Source: Candidatus Hydrogenedentota bacterium
GTDB lineage: Bacteria > Hydrogenedentota > Hydrogenedentia > Hydrogenedentales > SLHB01
Direction of reading: 5' to 3'
Assembly (NCBI GenBank): GCA_029552745.1
Contig: JAKPDK010000184.1
Location: forward strand, 248,001-312,000
Length of the DNA: 64,000 nucleotides
Below the pieces are notes generated by a model. It was not told the DNA's origin and searched no databases. It saw nothing but the letters and a program-made list of their open reading frames with translations. The number at the start of each line of letters is the position of its first letter. Within the stretch, counting starts at the first letter, position 1. This document shows, piece by piece, positions 51,626 to 61,446 of the stretch. The position numbers and the translations under genes are program-made.

Positions 51626-52591
51626 CTAAGCTTGTCGGAAAAAGAAAACCGTCACAAAAACATACACAATATAAAGTCCTAGTAGCGTGGCTCCTTCCCA
51701 TCTGGCAACACGCGCATCAGTTCTTCCAAAAATTAAGAGGAGTACAGAAAAAAGCCACATCGTCGGTATATCAAATACAAGGGTTTGACGTTGCAAAGGT
51801 AATGGTCGCACAAGAGAAGAAGCGCCGATAACCCAAACCAGGTTCAATACGTTTGCCCCAATAATATTGCCTAAAGACAAGGCGCGTCGTTTTCTCAGGA
51901 TAGCGGTCAAACTCACCATGAACTCCGGCATGGAAGTGCCCACCGCCACAATAGTTAATGCGATAACCAATTCTGATACACCCAAAGCACGAGCCAAACA
52001 TTCAGCACAGAATACGACGACCCGACTTCCCAAAACGACACCAAATGCCCCGACAAAAAAGAACCCCCATATCCATGACCAAGATTTGAAATCCGTTTCT
52101 TCCGGCTCTTTCTTGCGTCGTTCGGCAAGGGCGGTTCGAAGTTGTGCAGCCAGATACATAATAAGACACAACACCATGATCACCCCGACCCAACGGCTGC
52201 CTTCGGGTACTAGGTATCCAAGTCCCCCAAATATTAAGCCAATAATGAGCAATCGCATCCCACTAACAACAAATCCGTTTTGTTCGACCACCATGGGGGA
52301 CAACAGAGCGCACAGTCCCAAGATAAGCCCCACATTACAAATCGTTGAGCCCACTGCATTTCCGACCGCAAGATCTACCTTACCCTGGCACGCCGCAAGA
52401 AAAGACACGGCTAACTCCGGCAACGTAGTGGCAAGACTCACTACCGTAGCCCCAATAATGATGTGAGGCACTCGAAATCTCCGTGCCATCTCAACGGCCG
52501 CTTCTGTAAACCAATCGGCTGCCTTCACAAGGATGTAAAACCCAATAACCAATCCCAAGAAGTAAGCAAAATTTTGCAAAATCGGATTCAT
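51626..52591 (-). CDS. Calcium/sodium antiporter (CaCA family, YrbG-like)
   Basis: 321 aa with about ten membrane helices in two inverted halves. The alpha-1 repeat has TTLPELAVSFLA and GNAVGSTICNVGLILGL; the alpha-2 repeat has GTSMPEFMVSLTA and GNIIGANVLNLVWVIGA, supplying the two ion-liganding Glu residues. A charged loop (ERRKKEPEETDF) separates the halves. It is an inner-membrane Ca2+ extruder coupled to Na+ or H+. It lies between the two UroD-like genes with no obvious link. Confidence 0.93.
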   Translation of the reverse strand: MNPILQNFAYFLGLVIGFYILVKAADWFTEAAVEMARRFRVPHIIIGATVVSLATTLPELAVSFLAACQGKVDLAVGNAVGSTICNVGLILGLCALLSPMVVEQNGFVVSGMRLLIIGLIFGGLGYLVPEGSRWVGVIMVLCLIMYLAAQLRTALAERRKKEPEETDFKSWSWIWGFFFVGAFGVVLGSRVVVFCAECLARALGVSELVIALTIVAVGTSMPEFMVSLTAILRKRRALSLGNIIGANVLNLVWVIGASSLVRPLPLQRQTLVFDIPTMWLFSVLLLIFGRTDARVARWEGATLLGLYIVYVFVTVFFFRQA

Positions 52592-52673
52592 CGTGACGCT
52601 TAAAACTCCTTAAAGCAGTTGACACGTTGTATTCCTATTGGTGGAAGACTGCACGCAATGAAAAACTTAACGT

Positions 52674-53495
52674 TCAAGTTAACTTTAACAAGCGTTTTGC
52701 GTTATCCACCGCGATGGCATTTCGAATCTCGGGAGAAACATCGAGTGTTTTCAACCAAGCCACTTGAGGCAACGGGTCCGATGGCGACACAATGTCGGTT
52801 CCCCAGAGCAATTTCCGCCAGTGGCGCCGTAGAAAGCCATACGTAAACTCCGGGTCACGCGTCATAGCGTTAAAGCCGGAATAAGCGGATAAGTCCGCAT
52901 AAAGGTTCTCATATGCCGCCAAGAGCCGATCCAGCGCTCCTCCCTTAACAATGCGCCCTGTGGGATAACCTTGACGCGGATCATCAGCGGAAATGGCGCT
53001 CCAGAAACCCGGCCCATGACCTACAAACGTGACATTGGGAATGTCTTGCAAACACTTTTCTAGGCGGGGCAGCCCGACCTCGTCCCAGCACATGGAATCG
53101 TTTATCTCAAAGACAAGCGGCAAACCCAACTCGTCGCATTTCTTGTAAATCGCTCTATTTCTCTCGTCGTCGAATGCTAGACCATTGACATGTTCCCCAA
53201 ACCCTCGGCAATCGTGATGACGCACAAAGTAATCGATAAACTCTGGCGCATGGGGATAACGGGGATCAACACAGACAAATGCGATAAGTCGCTCTGGGTA
53301 CCTATCACGCGCCGCGACAACTTCCTCAGTAAGGGAATATCCCCAGGAACCTTCTGGACTCTCCAAAAGGAGCAGCACACTCCTCGCGATCCCTTCGCGA
53401 TTCATCCGGTCAATCAGCTGATGCACCGTCAATGGCACTTTACGCGGGTACTGTTCGCGAAACAGATTGCCCAGGTGTGCATGAAAATCAATCAT
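52674..53495 (-). CDS. Amidohydrolase (TIM-barrel metal-dependent hydrolase)
   Basis: 273 aa from ATG 53495 (TTGGAG upstream). The N-terminal HxH is in MIDFHAHLGN. LGLPLVFEIND, VTFVGHGPGFW and LLWGTDIVSPSDP contribute the further metal ligands and catalytic Asp of the amidohydrolase-2 family (decarboxylases and lactonases such as 4-oxalomesaconate hydratase or LigI types). The substrate is unknown. It ends 78 bp from the antiporter gene, and its start is 27 bp past the UroD-like gene, so these genes may be co-transcribed. Confidence 0.85.
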   Translation of the reverse strand: MIDFHAHLGNLFREQYPRKVPLTVHQLIDRMNREGIARSVLLLLESPEGSWGYSLTEEVVAARDRYPERLIAFVCVDPRYPHAPEFIDYFVRHHDCRGFGEHVNGLAFDDERNRAIYKKCDELGLPLVFEINDSMCWDEVGLPRLEKCLQDIPNVTFVGHGPGFWSAISADDPRQGYPTGRIVKGGALDRLLAAYENLYADLSAYSGFNAMTRDPEFTYGFLRRHWRKLLWGTDIVSPSDPLPQVAWLKTLDVSPEIRNAIAVDNAKRLLKLT

Positions 53496-53522
53496 CGAAG
53501 GGGACTCCAACCTGGAAAGGTA

Positions 53523-54680
53523 TCATGAAAGCCATCCGGTCATTGCCGCGAGCTTGACGGCATAGTCTTGAAAATTTGCCCACGATATGTCGGGTGGCAC
53601 ACCATGATCACAGCCCGGGATATAGCCGCCATCCTTGACGACAGGACGAATGCGCTCAAGCTCGGCATCAAGGACAGCTCCCCCTGCGGCGATGGCACGT
53701 TTATCAATACCACCTCGATAAGCGAGTCGCCTGCCGAAACATTTACGAAACTCATTGATATCATTTCCTGCCGCCACTTCCATCGGGTCAATGCAGTTTA
53801 TTCCACATTCCAGCCAAACGGGCACCAGAAGGTCGACGCGTCCATCGGAATCGACCGCAAACACTTGCACGCCCGCGGCTTTTCCTTCCTCTACCCAGCG
53901 TCGATAGGAAGGAGCACAGTACTCCTGAGTCATTTCGGGGGATATCATGGGGTGCTCTTTGAATGCCATATCCTCAGAAAAATGCAGACCGTCGGGCGGC
54001 GCCGATTCAAGGATCGGGCGCATTGTCTCGGAACAAAATTCCGTCCAGAAATCCGCCATTTCCTTGACAAGCTCAGGGTCTTCCAGCATGAGACGGCAAA
54101 GGCCTTCAAAGCCGCAAAACTCTCGAAGCTGCCAGAAGGGCCCGTTAAAATGCAGTTCAAAATAATAGTCTCGTTCACGTAATTTCGCGCAACGTTCTTG
54201 AAAATCCGGTGGAAAACGATTGGGATCGCGAGGATCAAATCGCCATTTCATGTTCTCCCAGTCCGCGCGATTTTCCACGGGAAACTTATGCCATTTTCGC
54301 GTAACGAAGTCTTTGGCAGAACGGATGTAGGTGTAATCATATTCATCAGAAATCTCGGTTATCGCCCCCATCCAATCCTGAACGACATAGTGCCCGTTTT
54401 TGTGTTCAAGGACTTTTTCTTCAAACTTGGGGATCATCTGAAAAGAGACTCCGATTCCTACTACAGGTTGTTTGGGTTCGTAGTCTCCAGGTGGCAACCC
54501 TCGTTTCGCTCGCTCCTCATCAATCAGCTTATATAGAGCAGCCATAGGGGTTTTATTTGGAGGAAGTCCTTCGCTATGCCAACGGCGCAGCGTGGATTCA
54601 CGCCCACCGCCCGGTGCAAAAGGAATACGGTCAGGGGAACCAAATAGGAGGGTTTCCAGCACGCGTTCTCTCGGGGTCAT
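53523..54680 (-). CDS. UroD-superfamily protein (methyltransferase-like), paralogue 2
   Basis: 385 aa from ATG 54680 (AAAGGTGAACAAC upstream). An open frame continues to 55250 but would overlap menB in antisense and has no homology-like sequence. It shares with paralogue 1 the MTPRER start, DSDGRVDLLVPVWLECGIN, YRGGIDKRAIAAGG and GCDHGVPPDISWANF. HemE's RQAGRY is absent. YYFELHFNGPFWQLREFCGFEGL resembles the substrate region of MtaA/UroD-like methyltransferases. The reaction is unknown. Confidence 0.85.
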   Translation of the reverse strand: MTPRERVLETLLFGSPDRIPFAPGGGRESTLRRWHSEGLPPNKTPMAALYKLIDEERAKRGLPPGDYEPKQPVVGIGVSFQMIPKFEEKVLEHKNGHYVVQDWMGAITEISDEYDYTYIRSAKDFVTRKWHKFPVENRADWENMKWRFDPRDPNRFPPDFQERCAKLRERDYYFELHFNGPFWQLREFCGFEGLCRLMLEDPELVKEMADFWTEFCSETMRPILESAPPDGLHFSEDMAFKEHPMISPEMTQEYCAPSYRRWVEEGKAAGVQVFAVDSDGRVDLLVPVWLECGINCIDPMEVAAGNDINEFRKCFGRRLAYRGGIDKRAIAAGGAVLDAELERIRPVVKDGGYIPGCDHGVPPDISWANFQDYAVKLAAMTGWLS

Positions 54681-54821
54681 GTTGTTCACCTTTGCCCTGT
54701 CTGCAGGCCTTATGAGAAGCGAAAAACGTTTCTCCCTTATACATTGCGGGGTGTATTCACTAGTAACAAACGTTATACTGGAAGCAAAGCATAACACACC
54801 ATCAACCCAGGAGTGTAGTCT

Positions 54822-55646
54822 ATGAGTGTAATAAGCTGGCAAGAAGTCGGCAGGTATACCGACATCAAGTACCATAAGGCGGATGGGATCGCCAAAATTA
54901 CCATCAATCGCCCACACGTTTTGAATGCGTTCCGGCCTCTGACCATTGACGAAATGTCGCACGCGCTGAGTGACGCGCGGTTTGACCCTGAGATCGGGGT
55001 TATCATCCTCACGGGAGAAGGAACGCGGGCGTTTTGTACAGGCGGTGACCAGAAAGTGCGCGGTGATGCCGGCTATGTCGATGATAAAACCGGTTTCAAC
55101 CGCCTGAACGTCTTGGATTTCCAACGCCAGATGCGGACATGTCCAAAACCAATCATCGCCATGGTTGCGGGATATGCCATAGGCGGTGGTCACGTGCTGC
55201 ACGTTCTTGCCGACCTGACAATTGCTGCAGACAACGCCGTCTTTGGCCAAACGGGACCGCGTGTCGGTTCATTTGACGGCGGTTATGGTGCCGCATATCT
55301 GGCGAGAATCGTCGGCCAAAAGAAAGCACGTGAAATCTGGTTCCTATGTCGACGGTATGATGCGCGCCAAGCGTTGGAAATGGGACTCGTAAACGCGGTT
55401 GTGCCGTTGGAACGTCTAGAAGAAGAAACAATTCAGTGGTGCCGCGAGATCTTGGCAAATTCCCCGACTGCCCTACGTTGCCTCAAAGCCGCCTTGAACG
55501 CAGACTGCGACGGACAAGCGGGACTACAGGAATTGGCGGGCAATGCCACGTTGTTGTTTTATCAAACGGAAGAGGCTCAAGAAGGCCGAGATGCCTTCAA
55601 CCAAAAGCGTAAACCCGATTTCTCCAAGTTTCCCAGACACCCTTGA
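54822..55646 (+). CDS. menB: 1,4-Dihydroxy-2-naphthoyl-CoA synthase MenB
   Basis: 274 aa crotonase-fold enzyme that closes the second ring of the naphthoquinone from o-succinylbenzoyl-CoA. The MenB-specific sequence is clear: [53 protein letters not shown], then [15 protein letters not shown] and [14 protein letters not shown] precedes ATG 54822. It leads the men operon. Confidence 0.97.
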   Translation: MSVISWQEVGRYTDIKYHKADGIAKITINRPHVLNAFRPLTIDEMSHALSDARFDPEIGVIILTGEGTRAFCTGGDQKVRGDAGYVDDKTGFNRLNVLDFQRQMRTCPKPIIAMVAGYAIGGGHVLHVLADLTIAADNAVFGQTGPRVGSFDGGYGAAYLARIVGQKKAREIWFLCRRYDARQALEMGLVNAVVPLERLEEETIQWCREILANSPTALRCLKAALNADCDGQAGLQELAGNATLLFYQTEEAQEGRDAFNQKRKPDFSKFPRHP

Positions 55647-55691
55647 CAATAACCGGTAAACGGAGTGACAAATCGAAATCCGCGGGAAAAT

Positions 55692-56582
55692 ATGGAAAAA
55701 CCTTCTTCTCTCAAAATCTGGGTGGAAGCCGCCCGACCCAAAACTTTGCCGGCGGGGGTAGCGCCGGTACTGATCGGCACTTCCATAGCAGTAAGTGAGG
55801 GGAAATGGGACATTCTTTCGGGACTGTGTGCTCTCATAGGAGCGGTGTTCATTCAGGTCGGTGCGAATTACGCCAACGACTACTTCGATTATCTTAAAGG
55901 TGCCGACAGTGCCGAACGATTGGGACCCCGCCGGGTTACACAAGCCGGACTCGTAAAACCAGAGTCCATGCGTTTCGCCACCCTTTGGGTGTTTCTATTT
56001 GCTTGCGTCCCCGGGTCCTACATCGTAATGCGCGGAGGGCTTCCTTTTGTCGTGATCGGGTTGTCCGCCATTTTTTTCGCCGTCGTTTACACAGCAGGGC
56101 CTTTTCCACTGGGATATATTGGGATTGCCGACCTATTTGTACTTGTTTATTTCGGTCCTGTCGCCGTGGCGGGTACCTATTACCTTCATACGTTGAGGTT
56201 CTCCTCTGACGCCGTGTTGGCAGGCATCGCCTCAGGTCTACTTTCCACCGCTCTGCTTACCGTAAATAATCTGCGGGATATCGAACAAGACCGGGCGGCA
56301 GGCAAAAAAACCCTTGCCGTTCGTTTTGGAGCCTCGTTTGCTCGGCTGGAATACATGACGTGCGTCCTAACCGCCACAGCACTTATTCCGATGTATTTAT
56401 TCCTCATGAAAAACAGATTCTACTTGCCCGTAGCTGCCTTAGTATCTACAGCCTATGCCTTGCGGCTTGTTCGGGCAGTTCTTGGAGGCATGTCCGGTTC
56501 TGAATTGAATCAGGTACTGGCAGCCACCGGGAAACTTCTGATTTTATTCAGTATCCTCTTCTCAGTTTGTTGGCTACTATGA
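55692..56582 (+). CDS. menA: 1,4-Dihydroxy-2-naphthoate prenyltransferase MenA
   Basis: 296 aa from ATG 55692; a GTG at 55665 is in frame and possible. It is a UbiA-superfamily membrane protein with about eight to nine helices. WVEAARPKTLPAGVAPVLIG opens it. The first Asp motif NYANDYFDYLKGAD and the second NNLRDIEQDRAAGKKTLAVR bind Mg-prenyl diphosphate. It attaches the polyprenyl tail to give demethylmenaquinone. The stop overlaps the menC ATG (ATGA). Confidence 0.95.
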   Translation: MEKPSSLKIWVEAARPKTLPAGVAPVLIGTSIAVSEGKWDILSGLCALIGAVFIQVGANYANDYFDYLKGADSAERLGPRRVTQAGLVKPESMRFATLWVFLFACVPGSYIVMRGGLPFVVIGLSAIFFAVVYTAGPFPLGYIGIADLFVLVYFGPVAVAGTYYLHTLRFSSDAVLAGIASGLLSTALLTVNNLRDIEQDRAAGKKTLAVRFGASFARLEYMTCVLTATALIPMYLFLMKNRFYLPVAALVSTAYALRLVRAVLGGMSGSELNQVLAATGKLLILFSILFSVCWLL

Positions 56583-57676
56583 AGATTTCGTCGATTCAAC
56601 TTTATCGTTATCGCCTCTCGTTTCGAAAACCCATGGTGTTTCGAAAAAATCTTTTGACCGCTCGTGAAGGGCTGGTTATCAAAGTGTTAAATGAAGATGG
56701 CGTTCGTGGCTACGGCGAGGCGGCACCCCTTCCAGGATTCAGCGAGGAACGTTGGGAAGATGTTGTGGAAGAGGCAATGAGGGCGGCACGTTCTCTTACG
56801 GGTTGTACGTTCCCTGAGGTGACACCGCCGCTGTCCGACCGCTTTGAACGATGGTTATACGCGCAAAATCTCTCCCCCTCCTTGAACTGCGGCTTGCAAA
56901 CTGCCTTCTTAGATCTGCATGCCAGAAGTCTTGAAAAACCTCTCGCTCGCTATCTCAACCCCACCTCGCCTCAGGAGGTCTTTGTCAACGGGCTTATTGA
57001 AGGCAACGTCGAGGAGGCCGTGGAACAAGCCACAGAACTGAGTCGGCGAAGAATGACTTCGGTCAAGCTCAAAGTTGGAAAAGCCTGCTTGGAAGAAGAC
57101 ATCCAAATGGTAAGAGAGGTCCGTCGAATACTGGGAGATGCCGTAGGATTGCGCTTGGATGCGAATCGCGCGTGGGACTATGAAGAAGGGCGCCGCTTCG
57201 GCAAGGCGGTCGCAGACTGCAAAATAGACTACATCGAAGAACCGCTCAAAGACCCGACTCGATTGGTCGCGTATGCCGCCGAGACGGGCTTACCCTGCGC
57301 ATTGGACGAGACGGTGCGCGAACGTGGCTGGGAATATCTCGAACGCTGGCGCGGCATACGAAGTGTCATTTTGAAACCGACGCTTCTCGGTGGTTTCGAG
57401 ATAACGTTGTGGCTTGCGCGCCGTGCCTGGAACGTGGGGATTTTGCCGGTCATCACGTCCACATTCGAAAGCGGCGTAGGCCTATATGGTCTTGCCCATT
57501 TAGCAGCGGCGTTGAATCAGCCCGAGGTGCCTGTTGGGTTGGACACAGCCAGTATGTTTACGCAGGACGTGTTGCATTTGCCGCTTGTCAAAGATCGTGG
57601 CATCATTCGAGTGGACGAAGTCAATGGGTTGGAAGACCTCATCAATTGGAACTTATTGCAAGAGATCTCCTTATGA
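56579..57676 (+). CDS. menC: o-Succinylbenzoate synthase MenC (enolase superfamily)
   Basis: 365 aa from ATG 56579, overlapping the menA stop. Enolase-superfamily catalytic features are present: SVKLKVGK (Lys base), LRLDANRAWD, YIEEPLKDPT and ALDETVRE (metal-binding Asp, Glu, Asp/Glu) and VILKPTLLGGF (second Lys). It dehydrates SHCHC to o-succinylbenzoate. The men-operon context separates it from dipeptide epimerases of the same fold. Confidence 0.92.
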   Translation: MKISSIQLYRYRLSFRKPMVFRKNLLTAREGLVIKVLNEDGVRGYGEAAPLPGFSEERWEDVVEEAMRAARSLTGCTFPEVTPPLSDRFERWLYAQNLSPSLNCGLQTAFLDLHARSLEKPLARYLNPTSPQEVFVNGLIEGNVEEAVEQATELSRRRMTSVKLKVGKACLEEDIQMVREVRRILGDAVGLRLDANRAWDYEEGRRFGKAVADCKIDYIEEPLKDPTRLVAYAAETGLPCALDETVRERGWEYLERWRGIRSVILKPTLLGGFEITLWLARRAWNVGILPVITSTFESGVGLYGLAHLAAALNQPEVPVGLDTASMFTQDVLHLPLVKDRGIIRVDEVNGLEDLINWNLLQEISL

Positions 57677-59094
57677 ATAGTTCTTTTTCGTGGATTCAAC
57701 CCATCCGATGGGACGCACCCGCAGTAATCTGCCAAAAGGAGATCATCACCTATCGCCAACTCTTGAAATCTGTCGAACACGTAGCCTTGAACTTGGAGCG
57801 GCTGAATATCAAGCCAGGGATGCCGGTGTCTTTACGTTGCGGCAGAAGACTTGAGGACTTAGTTCTCTTGCTTGCCGCTTGGAAAGTCGGTTGCCTACCG
57901 TGTGTGATCCCTCATCATGTACCACCCTCTTATAGAAAACAATCAGCAAGAATTGTGGGAAGTGTCGGTGAGTTGACCTGCACAACAAATCCAAGTTCCC
58001 TTTTTTTCACAGCGCATCTACAGCAAACATTCTCACCATCGGACGGCTCCTGTGTCGAGGTAGAGTCGCCCGCTCTGATTGTCTTAACCTCAGGGAGCAC
58101 CGGCGAACCAAAAGCTGCCGTTTTGAGACAACGCAATCTTTCCCATAACGCCCTGTTGTCGAACCGTAACATTCCGATGAAGCCGGACGATTGCTGGCTG
58201 CTGTCCGTCCCTCTTTATCACGTTTCCGGTCTCGGGGTAATTTTCCGTTCCTTTCTTGCAGGTGCCTCTGTTGCAATTTGGAACGACGGCGCGTCCTTCG
58301 CAGACGTTGTCTCAACCGCACGGATTACACATGCCTCTCTCGTACCCACACAACTACATCGCCTATTAAAGACACCCGAAGACCGTGCCTATCTATCACG
58401 TTTAAGGTATCTCTTGGTGGGAGGTGCACCGCTGAGCGAAAACTTGGCGCGCCGGGCAATAGAGACGGGTATTTTCGTTTGTTTCACGTACGGACTTACC
58501 GAAATGGCTTCCCAGGTGACCACCAGTCGCCCGGGAGAAGCGCTCGACGCAATCGGTACATGTGGGCATCCCATAGAATCTGGGTCGGTGACGATAGAAA
58601 ACGGGGAAATCCTGGTTAGGGGTGGGTCCCTCTTCGCGGGTTACCTGAACAACGACAAAATCACATGCCCTCTTACTACAGAGGGATGGTTTCAAACCGG
58701 CGATATCGGAGCCTGGGATGACAAAGGAAGACTGCGGGTCATGGGAAGACGTGACTTGCTCTTCCGCTGTGGAGGTGAGTTTGTCGGACCCGAAGAAATC
58801 GAAAGGGTGTTGCTGGAATCAGGTATGCTCGAGGCGGCTGTCGTCGTACCGGTGCCCGATGAAGAATATGGTATGAAACCTGTCGCTATCCTCAAGATAC
58901 TCCCAGATACAGCCAAGAACTTTGAACAGATAATAAGTTGTTTACAAGGTTTCGCCGCCGAACAACTTCCGAGGCACAAATGTCCCAAGAAATATATCCC
59001 ATGGCCCGAAGCAGATGAGCCCAATTGGAAACCCAGCCGCGCCGTTCTTGCTACATACGCAGCGGCTTTTATGAAAAACTCATTCGACAAATAA
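57673..59094 (+). CDS. menE: o-Succinylbenzoate--CoA ligase MenE
   Basis: 473 aa from ATG 57673, overlapping the menC stop (ATGA); the open frame continues upstream into menC but is not used. It is an acyl-adenylate-forming enzyme with P-loop LTSGSTGEPKAAVLRQR, TYGLTEMASQVTTS, TGDIGAWDDKGRL and the hinge GRRDLLFRCGGEFVGPEEIE. It activates o-succinylbenzoate to the CoA ester for MenB. menF, menD and a thioesterase are not in the window. Confidence 0.94.
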   Translation: MNSSFSWIQPIRWDAPAVICQKEIITYRQLLKSVEHVALNLERLNIKPGMPVSLRCGRRLEDLVLLLAAWKVGCLPCVIPHHVPPSYRKQSARIVGSVGELTCTTNPSSLFFTAHLQQTFSPSDGSCVEVESPALIVLTSGSTGEPKAAVLRQRNLSHNALLSNRNIPMKPDDCWLLSVPLYHVSGLGVIFRSFLAGASVAIWNDGASFADVVSTARITHASLVPTQLHRLLKTPEDRAYLSRLRYLLVGGAPLSENLARRAIETGIFVCFTYGLTEMASQVTTSRPGEALDAIGTCGHPIESGSVTIENGEILVRGGSLFAGYLNNDKITCPLTTEGWFQTGDIGAWDDKGRLRVMGRRDLLFRCGGEFVGPEEIERVLLESGMLEAAVVVPVPDEEYGMKPVAILKILPDTAKNFEQIISCLQGFAAEQLPRHKCPKKYIPWPEADEPNWKPSRAVLATYAAAFMKNSFDK

Positions 59095-59208
59095 TTTGAA
59101 ACCACTGCTTCCATGACACACCCGCCCGGGTATATTTCGAATTCCTGACTGTGTTATCTTTTGCGAAAGAGTATAATGGCGCGATGACATCAAACTCAGG
59201 AGGGTCCT

Positions 59209-61446
59209 ATGATTTTTCTGACGTCCTTTGCAGCTTTTGCCTCGTTTGTGTTTCTGGCAACACCCGCTTCTTCCAAAGTCTGTCCTGCACCCGACACGCC
59301 TTTTGTGCAGGAGTATCGTATCCCCAGTCCAACGGCGGGCGAGGCGCCTCGAGAGGATGTGCGCGCCATAGCAGTGGATACCGCTGACAACGTTTGGGTG
59401 GCGACGGGAGACGGCATCCGAGTCTTGGTTAAGGGCACGTGGCAAAATCCATTGATCAATGAAGAGCCCGGACCTGCTTTCTGCGCTCTGGCAGACAAGA
59501 AAGGCAACACATGGCTAGGCGCTTGGAACGGCTTATATTGCGGGAACAAGGAAGGGAAAGCAGAGCATGTAGCTGGAATCGATGCGCCCATTAGTGCGAT
59601 TGCTGTGTCCGTCGGTACTGTTATCGCGATGGGCCCCGACGGAAAATGGGAATGGGATGGTACTTCTTGGCGCCACAGTCTAGGGAATCTGCCTCAAGAC
59701 GTCCGCGCTGCCACGTTTGATTCAGAAGACACGTTGTGGCTGGCTACTGGGCACGGTCTGTTTAGACTAAAAGGCGACACGGTGATCGCCGAATACCACA
59801 ACGAAGACGAAATTCGAACGGGAGACCTGTACGGCGTAGCGTGTGCCCCGGATGGACGGATTTGGTCTTCCGGTCTAGGTGGTATGGATGTCTATGAACA
59901 TGGCAAACGGGTGCAGTGTTATTCTCCAAATGAAGGTTTGCCTTCCTTCGAGACACGACATCTGACTTTCGACACCCAGGGAAGACTTTGGATCGCCACC
60001 CCCATCGGTGCTGTTCGGTTCGACGGACGGAACTGGGCGCTTCGCCATAGCCAACGCTGGATTCCCAGCGACGATGTCCGCCAGATCGCCTTTGATTCTC
60101 AGGGGCGAGCATGGATTGCCACTGCCAAGGGTATCTCGGTGATTGCCACCAAGACGATGACCCTTGCCGAGAAAGCGGCACACTATCTTGCCGCATGTCT
60201 GGAACGACATGTTCGTCCCCCGTATTTGGTCGAAAAATGCCTCTTGCGCGTTCCGGGAGACTTGTCGACCTGGTATCCGCGAGATGACGACAACGACGGA
60301 CAGTACACAGCCATGTACTTAGCGATGGAGGCTTTTCGGTATGCGGCAACCCGCGACCCTCAAGCGAAAGAAAATGCTCGTAAGGCATATGACGCGCTCG
60401 AGTTCTTGCAGCGCGTGACAGGGACAAATGGATTTGTCGCTCGGACTGTCGTACCCGTTGATTGGCCGCAGGTGAACGACGCCAACCGAACCTTTACGCC
60501 CCAAGAATATGCCGAAGAGCATGTAAGAGATCCGCGCTGGAAAAAAGTGGAAAAGCGTTGGCGTCCCTCGGCAGATGGGAAATGGCTATGGAAAGGCGAC
60601 ACAAGTTCAGATGAGATTACCGGACACTTTTACGGCTATTTGATGTACTACGATCTCGTTGCCGATGAGGCTGAACGGGAACGCGTGCGAGCTCACGTCC
60701 GACGGGTCATGGATTACATTATTGAAGGGGATTTTGCACTACGCGACTTAGACGACACACCAACCCGTTGGGCGGTGTGGACGCCGGATGTTCTCCTGCA
60801 TGATCCGGATTGGCGCGCCGAGCGACCGGGTAATTGCGCTGAAATCCTGTCCTTCCTTAATGCAACCCATCATATCACCGGCGATCCGAAATACCGGGAG
60901 ATTTCTTTGCGATTGGCAAAGGAGTATGGGTTTGCAGACATCGTCCGACGTCCTAAACCCACGGCGCTGTCGGAAAGAACCCATATTGATGCTGAACTTC
61001 TGGCGTTGGTTTTCCCGGCACTCATTCAATACGAAACGGATCCGGAACTACGCGCGAAGTATCTTGAAGGACTGGACTTCTGGATGAACATCCTACGAGA
61101 TGAATGCAGTCCGTTTTATGGGTTCGTATACGGCGCTTTGGGAGACAAAGATTTCCGCATGACGGACTGCATTTCGTTTCTTCGGACCACGCCCCTTGAC
61201 CTGGTGGAATGGACCGTCGACAATACGAAACGAGACGACGTGCGGCTCGTACGCTATCCTGAACCGGACTCCATTCAAACCGATCGCCTGCTGACCGCCG
61301 ACGAACGAGGAATTATCCGCTGGGATAATAACCCCTATGTCGCAGTACAAGGCGCTGACGGCATAGTCGAAAGCAGCGGGGTGTTCTGGCTTCTTCCCTA
61401 TTGGATGGGGCGATATTACGGATTTATCCTGCCGCCGTCTCAATAA
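59209..61446 (+). CDS. Secreted two-component-regulator-type propeller protein with C-terminal helical domain
   Basis: 745 aa. A signal peptide (residues 1-22, ending TPASSKV) precedes about six propeller blades of the Reg_prop type: DNVWVATGDGIRVL, GNTWLGAWNGLYCG, DTLWLATGHGLFRL, GRIWSSGLGGMDVY, GRLWIATPIGAVRF and GRAWIATAKGISVI. From about residue 320 the protein is helical (HYLAACLERHVRPPYL, DDDNDGQYTAMYLAMEAFRY, GNCAEILSFLNATHHIT, YREISLRLAKEYGF), resembling an alpha/alpha toroid of the sugar-processing kind. It has no kinase or DNA-binding domain, unlike HTCS regulators. Its 3' end overlaps the convergent epimerase gene by 23 bp. Function unknown. Confidence 0.8.
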   Translation: MIFLTSFAAFASFVFLATPASSKVCPAPDTPFVQEYRIPSPTAGEAPREDVRAIAVDTADNVWVATGDGIRVLVKGTWQNPLINEEPGPAFCALADKKGNTWLGAWNGLYCGNKEGKAEHVAGIDAPISAIAVSVGTVIAMGPDGKWEWDGTSWRHSLGNLPQDVRAATFDSEDTLWLATGHGLFRLKGDTVIAEYHNEDEIRTGDLYGVACAPDGRIWSSGLGGMDVYEHGKRVQCYSPNEGLPSFETRHLTFDTQGRLWIATPIGAVRFDGRNWALRHSQRWIPSDDVRQIAFDSQGRAWIATAKGISVIATKTMTLAEKAAHYLAACLERHVRPPYLVEKCLLRVPGDLSTWYPRDDDNDGQYTAMYLAMEAFRYAATRDPQAKENARKAYDALEFLQRVTGTNGFVARTVVPVDWPQVNDANRTFTPQEYAEEHVRDPRWKKVEKRWRPSADGKWLWKGDTSSDEITGHFYGYLMYYDLVADEAERERVRAHVRRVMDYIIEGDFALRDLDDTPTRWAVWTPDVLLHDPDWRAERPGNCAEILSFLNATHHITGDPKYREISLRLAKEYGFADIVRRPKPTALSERTHIDAELLALVFPALIQYETDPELRAKYLEGLDFWMNILRDECSPFYGFVYGALGDKDFRMTDCISFLRTTPLDLVEWTVDNTKRDDVRLVRYPEPDSIQTDRLLTADERGIIRWDNNPYVAVQGADGIVESSGVFWLLPYWMGRYYGFILPPSQ

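Noticed and set aside
50432-54680. hemE (uroporphyrinogen decarboxylase for heme synthesis)
   Set aside because: Both UroD-family proteins lack RQAGRY and no other heme genes are nearby. They belong to the broader methyltransferase-like superfamily.
53523-55250. 575-codon version of the UroD-like gene
   Set aside because: The extra 190 codons lie antisense to menB and look non-coding. ATG 54680 has a good RBS and the family-typical MTPRER start.
57409-57672. Upstream extension of menE into menC
   Set aside because: ATG 57673 overlaps the menC stop as ATGA and gives a normal MenE N-terminus. The extension is out-of-frame menC sequence.
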